DNA of 48,959 bases from Paenibacillus sp. PastM-3. GTDB taxonomy: Bacteria > Bacillota > Bacilli > Paenibacillales > Paenibacillaceae. Location of the stretch: contig NZ_JARXXP010000033.1 in NCBI RefSeq assembly GCF_029893965.1, positions 1 through 48,959 of the forward strand, given 5' to 3'. The position numbers and the translations under genes are program-made. This document shows, piece by piece, positions 44,032-48,959 of this stretch (positions are counted from its first letter, which is position 1; the number at the start of each line of letters is the position of its first letter). A model generated the notes under the pieces. That model was not told the origin of the DNA. It ran no database searches and saw nothing but the letters and a program-made list of their open reading frames with translations.

Positions 44032-44916
44032 TTAAAAATCCTTTTCTCCAAACAGTTCAAGAAAGTATTTAGCAGCTTTACTAACATAACGGTCTCTTAA
44101 CCAGACGAGAGCGGAACCCGTACTGAGTTTAAAATCAGTGATTTCTAACTTTGAAATATTCGGATTATAATTTTCACGGACCACAATACTCGGAAGAATA
44201 GAGGCCCCAATCCCTTTTTCAATCATGCTCATGATCATGTGTAGGTCGTTTGTTTGCGCTACAATATTAGGCTTTACCCCCAGTCTCCGGAACTCCTCTA
44301 AGGTATCTTCAAAAGTCCCATACCCCTTTTCCCTGCTCATGAATACTAAGGGGTATTGTTCAATATCTTTGCTGTTTATTGAATTGCCGGACAACCTCCA
44401 TTCAGTCGGATAAACAAAGGTATATTTCAGCTCTTTCAGTTCAAGCTTAGAGAGACCGTCACTTCCTACAGGCAGATTCAGCAATGCAAACTCAATTTCA
44501 CGATTTTTCAACAGTTGAACCAGCCTTACAGGATCAGTTTGTAGTATTTTGAACGTTACTAAGGGGTGATTTAGACGGAAGTAATTCATTTTGTCCATCA
44601 AGAGGGAAGCATAATATACTGTAGTTCCTAAAATCAATTGCCCCCGAACACCTTCACTAATTTCTTTCATCTCTATCATAATTTCGTCCATAGAGTTTGT
44701 AATTTTAAGTGCTTTTTGGTATAAGGCTTTCCCTTCTGGCGTTAGTTCCAAGCGTTTGCCAATGCGCTCAAATAGAAGGACTCCAAGCTCATCTTCAAGC
44801 GCCTTCAATAGTTGGCTCAAAGGAGGCTGAGCCATATTGAGCCGCTTAGCCGCTCTGGTGAGAATTTGATCTTCTTCAACGATAGCCATGAAATAGCGTA
44901 ATTGGCGGATGTCCAT
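44032..44916 (-). CDS. LysR-family regulator (second of three)
   Basis: A 294-residue LysR protein. The N-terminal helix-turn-helix is ILTRAAKRLNMAQPPLSQLL and the effector domain follows. AGGAGGG precedes the ATG. It lies between the AEC transporter and the phospho-beta-glucosidase, with the same strand throughout, and is a plausible regulator of either. The effector is unknown. Confidence 0.87.
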   Translation of the reverse strand: MDIRQLRYFMAIVEEDQILTRAAKRLNMAQPPLSQLLKALEDELGVLLFERIGKRLELTPEGKALYQKALKITNSMDEIMIEMKEISEGVRGQLILGTTVYYASLLMDKMNYFRLNHPLVTFKILQTDPVRLVQLLKNREIEFALLNLPVGSDGLSKLELKELKYTFVYPTEWRLSGNSINSKDIEQYPLVFMSREKGYGTFEDTLEEFRRLGVKPNIVAQTNDLHMIMSMIEKGIGASILPSIVVRENYNPNISKLEITDFKLSTGSALVWLRDRYVSKAAKYFLELFGEKDF

Positions 44917-45052
44917 TATTCAGCCCTCCTATAGAAAATGCTCTAATATACTATTATCAACGCCTGACTATATCTTATCATATCCAGAAAGAACTATATG
45001 AAGTCCTTCGTTGTTTATAATTATCAAGAGCAGTCTTATATTTGCAATAAAA

Positions 45053-45097
45053 AAAAAGTAAAACCCAAACACTTTTAAGGTTTGGGTTTTACTTTTT
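45053..45097 (-). terminator. Terminator of the 6-phospho-beta-glucosidase gene
   Basis: Stem AAAAGTAAAACCCAAAC...GTTTGGGTTTTACTTTT with T tracts on both strands. Confidence 0.9.
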
Positions 45098-46503
45098 TAA
45101 TTAATAATTTCTCCATTAGTTTCAATAATTTGCTTATACCAGTTGAAACTTTTCTTCTTAGTTCGCTTTAATGTGCCTTTACCCTCATCATCCTTATCCA
45201 CATGAATGAAGCCATACCGTTTCTTCATTTCACCTTTACCGGCACTAATAATATCAATTGGTCCCCACCAGGTATAGCCTATAATTTCAACTCCATCATG
45301 AATGGCTTCCTTGATTTCCTTGAGGTGTTTGTTAAGATAATCAATCCGGTAATCGTCTTGAATGCTGCCATCTGCTTCAATTTGATCAATAGTACCTAAA
45401 CCATTCTCCACAATGAATAATGGCTTCTGGTACCTATCGTAAAGCTCATTACAGGTTAAACGTAATCCTTTCGGATCTACTTGCCATCCCCACGGAGTAG
45501 ATTCCAGATAAGGATTATCAATACCTGTCACTCCTCCAGTATGTCCAACAATTGGAATTCCAGCTTTATGTGTAGTTGTTCTGTAATAACTAAATCCAAG
45601 GTATTCGCAAGGATATTGCTTGATGAGTTCTTCATCACCAGGTTCCATATCCACCTGTATATTCAGCTCCTCCCATATACGCTTAATGTAGCTTGGATAA
45701 GTCCCTCTAAGCATAACATCTCCAAAGAAAAGGGAACGGCGACGCAACTGATAGGTTTCAAAGACATCATCCGGGTGACATGTATTCGGATAGACCCCGC
45801 TTAATGAAAGCATACAGCCGATCTTCGCACCAGGAATAATTTCATGGCAAGCTTTTACAGCCAGCGCACTGGCTACAAACATATGGTGACTGGATTGATA
45901 AAGCGTATGCATATCAATTTTTCCATCAACTGAAGGTATAGTCCCAGCAGCAAAAGGTATGATATGCACATTATTAATTTCATTAAACGTCATCCAGTAT
46001 TTCACTTTCTCACGGTAGCGCTTGAAAATTGTTGTCGCATATCGCTCAAAGAATCCAATCAGCTTACGATTGGACCATCCACCATATTGCTTTACAAGAT
46101 GGAGAGGGGTCTCATAGTGAGAAATTGTAATAACTGGTTCGATACCTTTTGAAAGAAGTTCATCGAACAGATTATCATAGAACTTCAGACCTTGTTCGTT
46201 AGGCTCAAGCTCATCACCATTCGGAAATATACGCGTCCAAGCAATTGACGTTCTAAAGCATTTAAAACCCATTTCTGCAAACAATTCAACATCTTCTTTA
46301 AAATGATGGTAGAAATTTACTGCTTCATGTGCAGGATAATATTGTTCAGGTGTAGGCTCACTGTGTACTGGTCCTTGTACTCCAAGAGGCATAACATCAG
46401 CAATAGAGATACCTTTTCCATCTGTTTGCCAAGCACCTTCTGCCTGGTTAGCAGCTACAGCTCCACCCCATAAAAAGTTCTCCGGAAACTTATTTTTGGT
46501 CAT
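45097..46503 (-). CDS. 6-phospho-beta-glucosidase (GH1)
   Basis: A 468-residue GH1 enzyme. It opens with FPENFLWGGAVAANQAEGAW; the acid/base glutamate is in MTFNEINNVH near residue 175 and the nucleophile in LFIVENGLG near residue 370. SAGKGEMKKRYGFIHVD near the end carries the Ser/Lys/Tyr set that holds the 6-phosphate. GGAGG lies 10 bases before ATG 46503. It should cleave the phosphorylated beta-glucosides delivered by the two PTS permeases, releasing glucose-6-phosphate and an aglycone. Confidence 0.92.
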   Translation of the reverse strand: MTKNKFPENFLWGGAVAANQAEGAWQTDGKGISIADVMPLGVQGPVHSEPTPEQYYPAHEAVNFYHHFKEDVELFAEMGFKCFRTSIAWTRIFPNGDELEPNEQGLKFYDNLFDELLSKGIEPVITISHYETPLHLVKQYGGWSNRKLIGFFERYATTIFKRYREKVKYWMTFNEINNVHIIPFAAGTIPSVDGKIDMHTLYQSSHHMFVASALAVKACHEIIPGAKIGCMLSLSGVYPNTCHPDDVFETYQLRRRSLFFGDVMLRGTYPSYIKRIWEELNIQVDMEPGDEELIKQYPCEYLGFSYYRTTTHKAGIPIVGHTGGVTGIDNPYLESTPWGWQVDPKGLRLTCNELYDRYQKPLFIVENGLGTIDQIEADGSIQDDYRIDYLNKHLKEIKEAIHDGVEIIGYTWWGPIDIISAGKGEMKKRYGFIHVDKDDEGKGTLKRTKKKSFNWYKQIIETNGEIIN

Positions 46504-46586
46504 TTGAACGAACCTCCAGATATCCATTGTCTAACTTAGAATACCCCATTGTCCATTCTTTTTACCAATACTTAATAGGTATCTTG

Positions 46587-46609
46587 CTTATATGTTCTTG
46601 TATATATAG
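46587..46609. promoter_or_regulatory. Dyad upstream of the GH1 gene
   Basis: CTTATATG...GTATATATAG, 84-106 bases before the start codon, close in sequence to the palindrome at 42755-42782. Confidence 0.35.
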
Positions 46610-46671
46610 TAGAGAAAGTAAGATGACGTCCTCATTTCCATTTTTTCAAAAACCCCAGAAGTTCTTATAGA

Positions 46672-47816
46672 TCTTCTTCCGGGTTCAGCTTATTTTCTCG
46701 GGACATTATTCATGAAAAGCTGCAGTTATTTGACCTCCCCTTCTCCGCAGGTAATCCGGTGACTTTGGTATTGGTAAAGATAGAAGAAGGTTCCTCCAAT
46801 TATGATGTACAGTCCCTCTCGCTTCTTGAGCACGCTTTGGCCAGTATAGCATACGAAGTATTCCAGGATACTTATTGGGGTCTGGCACTGCTTCTCGGAT
46901 CACGGTTATCTTGTTCTGCTGGTCAAAAGCAAATCCAGGTTGTCGGACTCTTTATTGCACTCTATTGCCTCGAAGTTTCAGCAGCACACAAGCCTTCGTT
47001 AATGAGGATATTTCGATCTATCTTAGCCAAACCGAACGTTTCCCCGAGCAAATAGCAAGCTTATATCAACAATCCCTGAGTGTGTTCACCCGGTATGCAG
47101 GCCATCAGAAGGGATTGTTGTTAGCTTACATTGCAAACCTTACGGACACTCTGCCTTCAAAGATTACGTCATTATATGAACCCCCGTATCTGTTCATACT
47201 GCTGGAAACCGGACGTTGGAGCGAATTCGAGCAAAAGCTGGAATCCATCTTTACGGAAATGAAACTCATGAAAGATATGACATTCGACAGGGTTTATGAA
47301 GTGTTTATTGTGCTTGCAGCAACCTTTATACAGGCAGCTAATAAAAACGGTAGAAGAGATCATAATCAACCAATCTTCGAGTTAGAGCAACTGCAATGCA
47401 AGTCCAGCTTCCTGTCGATCAAAACATTAGAAGAGTGAGCTCATAAACAGTTGAATGACTTACGAGATACTCTGACCTCAAACATAGAAAATAAGCAGCA
47501 AGGCTTGGTTTCTCGAGTACAAGTATATATACAAGAGAATCTAAGTGAATGAATTTCTCAGCAATCTATTGCCGATCATGTCAGCCTCTATCCTGTTCAT
47601 TTGTCCAGTGTATATAAATCAGTTACCGGGGAGACAATCGGAGATTATCTGTTGAAGATCCGCATGGAACGGGCTGTATTTCTTCTGAAGAATACAGATC
47701 TCAAAGTATTTTATATTTCCGGTAAGCTCGGTTATACATCTGTTCCCCATTTTATCAAGGTATTCAAAAAACAAATCGGCTCTTACCCTCAAGAATATCG
47801 GGAGAATTTCACTTAA
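46672..47816 (+). pseudogene. Decayed YesN-type response regulator
   Basis: The middle and C-terminal parts of a large AraC-type response regulator survive in pieces. First comes HEKLQLFDLPFSAGNPVTLV with KIEEGSSNYDVQSLSLLEHA. A frameshift near 46880 leads to DHGYLVLLVKSK, and another near 47005 to IASLYQQSLSVFTRYAGHQK. TGA stops lie at 47436 and 47550. The final AraC helix-turn-helix domain (LSSVYKSVTGETIGDYLLKI to YPQEYRENFT) is intact. The receiver domain and any partner kinase are missing. Confidence 0.82.
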
Positions 47817-48733
47817 AGTTCTTCCCCATTCCATTTGAACAGCTTTGCTTGATTCGTCTGCAGCCAGGACAACGCAAAATCCTGAAAAATTTCCGCTTCT
47901 TTACTGATGATCTTACCTTTCTTGGTAATGAGATACGTGTCCCAGGTACATTCATCGAAATTCTGAAATGGTCTTATAACGGTGTTCTTGTAACGGTTGT
48001 TGAAGGCGCAATAATCGACGGACAACCCAATCCCTTTATTCGCGCTAGCAATTTGATGAGTGAACTCAATTTCAGAGGTTTCCAGAAGGATCTGCGGTGT
48101 AACGCCCGCTTTCAGGGACCGGTTCATATTGTTATGATATGGCCGGAAAGCTCGTCCCTCGAGGGCAATTGGCTCATCTTCCAAATCCTCGTATGCGATA
48201 GCTCGTTTTTGTGCTAGTCTGTGTTCTTTATGGATAACCAAACAATGCTTATGTGAGGTGAAGAAGGATGCGTTAAATTTCACAACATTAATGGGTCCTG
48301 CAAGAAATCCGAGTTCAGCTTTTTCCGTCCATACAGATTCTTCAGTTGAATCATCCGGAGCTTCAATAATATCCAGCCGAATATCGGGATACGCTTCCCG
48401 GAAGTCAATCAAAAAATCTACTGTTAGATAGGCGATGACACCGAATGTAGAAGCAACCGTCAGAGGCGCTATTCGTTCAGTGGCTTTTATCTGGGTAGTG
48501 TTCTTGAGTGAAGTCAGTTCTTTGATGATTTGTCCGGCTTTTTCATTAAGCACGTCCCCATATCTTGTTGGAAAGACGCCTTTTGGTGTTCTGCTGAACA
48601 GCTCAAGATCTAGTTCCCTTTCGAGTTTTTTAATTGTTTGACTCAACCCTTGAGGTGTCACAAACAATGCTTGTGCTGCCTGGTTAATACTTTTGTATTG
48701 GTACACCGCTAAAAACGCCTTCAAGTCTTTAGA
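47813..48733 (-). pseudogene. LysR-family regulator (third), 5' end cut by an insertion sequence
   Basis: A LysR protein of about 305 residues. The helix-turn-helix is SINQAAQALFVTPQGLSQTI and the rest of the effector domain is uninterrupted (to LFKWNGEEL). Similarity starts at KDLKAFLAVYQYKS, only a few residues short of a normal start. The sequence before it belongs to the insertion sequence that begins near 48735, so the native start codon and ribosome site are gone. An in-frame start in the IS (to 48790) could still give a fusion protein, so function is uncertain. Confidence 0.7.
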
Positions 48734-48734
48734 A

Positions 48735-48959
48735 TGTGTCTGAAAACTAAATATTATGGTAAGATTTGAGAAAAACGAATGGAGCAGCAAACATGAGTCA
48801 AAGATGGTACGAAATAAGCGATGAACAGTGGGATCAAATTAAGGATATGTTTCCACCCTACACAACAGGACGTCCGTCAAAATTAAATGAACGAACCATG
48901 TTTAACGCTTTTCTATGGATCGCTCGAAGTGGTGCTGCCTGGCGGGATCTACCGGAAGA
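48735..48959 (+). mobile_element. IS5-family insertion sequence, left part
   Basis: Starts near 48735 with a TGTCTGAAAACT-like terminal sequence, then the transposase gene. It interrupts the start of the LysR gene and continues past the right edge. The exact end and target duplication cannot be fixed without the other side. Confidence 0.6.
48793..48959 (+). CDS. IS5-family transposase, N-terminal part
   Basis: The first 55 codons of a transposase: MSQRWYEISDEQWDQIKDMF opens it, and FLWIARSGAAWRDLPE is the text typical of the N-terminal DUF4096 region of IS5-family (IS427-type) transposases. GGAG lies before the ATG. The gene runs off the window. Confidence 0.88.
   Translation, partial: MSQRWYEISDEQWDQIKDMFPPYTTGRPSKLNERTMFNAFLWIARSGAAWRDLPE

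Overview
The window looks like a chromosomal segment of a spore-forming Firmicute, most likely Paenibacillus or a close relative. The evidence is the strong AGGAGG-type ribosome binding sites, a CotF-type spore coat cluster arranged like the Bacillus subtilis yraG-yraF-adhB-yraE-yraD locus, YesM/YesN-type two-component regulators, many ABC and PTS sugar uptake systems, and an rRNA-operon leader at the left edge. No complete rRNA gene, tRNA gene or CRISPR array is visible. The genus is inferred from style and gene content, not from a marker gene.

Left third (1-12.6 kb). A leftward rRNA promoter and leader occupy the first 165 bases. A leftward operon for oxidative aldose catabolism (lactonase, aldo/keto reductase, zinc dehydrogenase) follows, with a divergent AraC regulator. 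Next come a LigB-type dioxygenase with a decayed esterase, an XRE-cupin regulator, a royal-jelly/gluconolactonase-like propeller protein, the spore coat/adhB cluster, and an amidohydrolase with a divergent MarR regulator. A 3' remnant of a second XRE-cupin gene with its terminator sits after marR.

Middle (12.6-32.3 kb). A complete msm-type operon runs leftward: binding protein, two permeases, fructokinase, sucrose phosphorylase and an intracellular GH32 fructosidase. LacI controls it through three tandem operators on the promoter, with a catabolite-repression site just downstream. It should import sucrose or short fructans and split them inside the cell; the ABC ATPase must come from elsewhere. 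The next block pairs a membrane-anchored binding protein and a YesN/YesM system with an RbsABC-type importer (two permeases, one double ATPase, lipoprotein) that contains an M24 metallohydrolase. Its promoter has a weak -35 and two direct repeats one helical period apart, as expected for an AraC-type activator.

Right third (32.3-48.96 kb). This is an accessory region, more AT-rich in its spacers and full of gene debris. It contains an alpha/beta hydrolase; two beta-glucoside PTS permeases; a nitrilase directly downstream of the first PTS gene; an amidase; an AEC-family transporter; three LysR regulators; and a 6-phospho-beta-glucosidase. Together these suggest uptake and breakdown of beta-glucosides, possibly nitrile-bearing (cyanogenic-type) plant glucosides; this is the main candidate for an undescribed pathway. 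Fragments of an IS630-type transposase and of a sporulation sigma factor lie on both sides of the PTS-nitrilase-amidase block. At the right end are a decayed YesN-type regulator, a LysR gene whose start is cut by an insertion sequence, and the first part of that IS5-family transposase.
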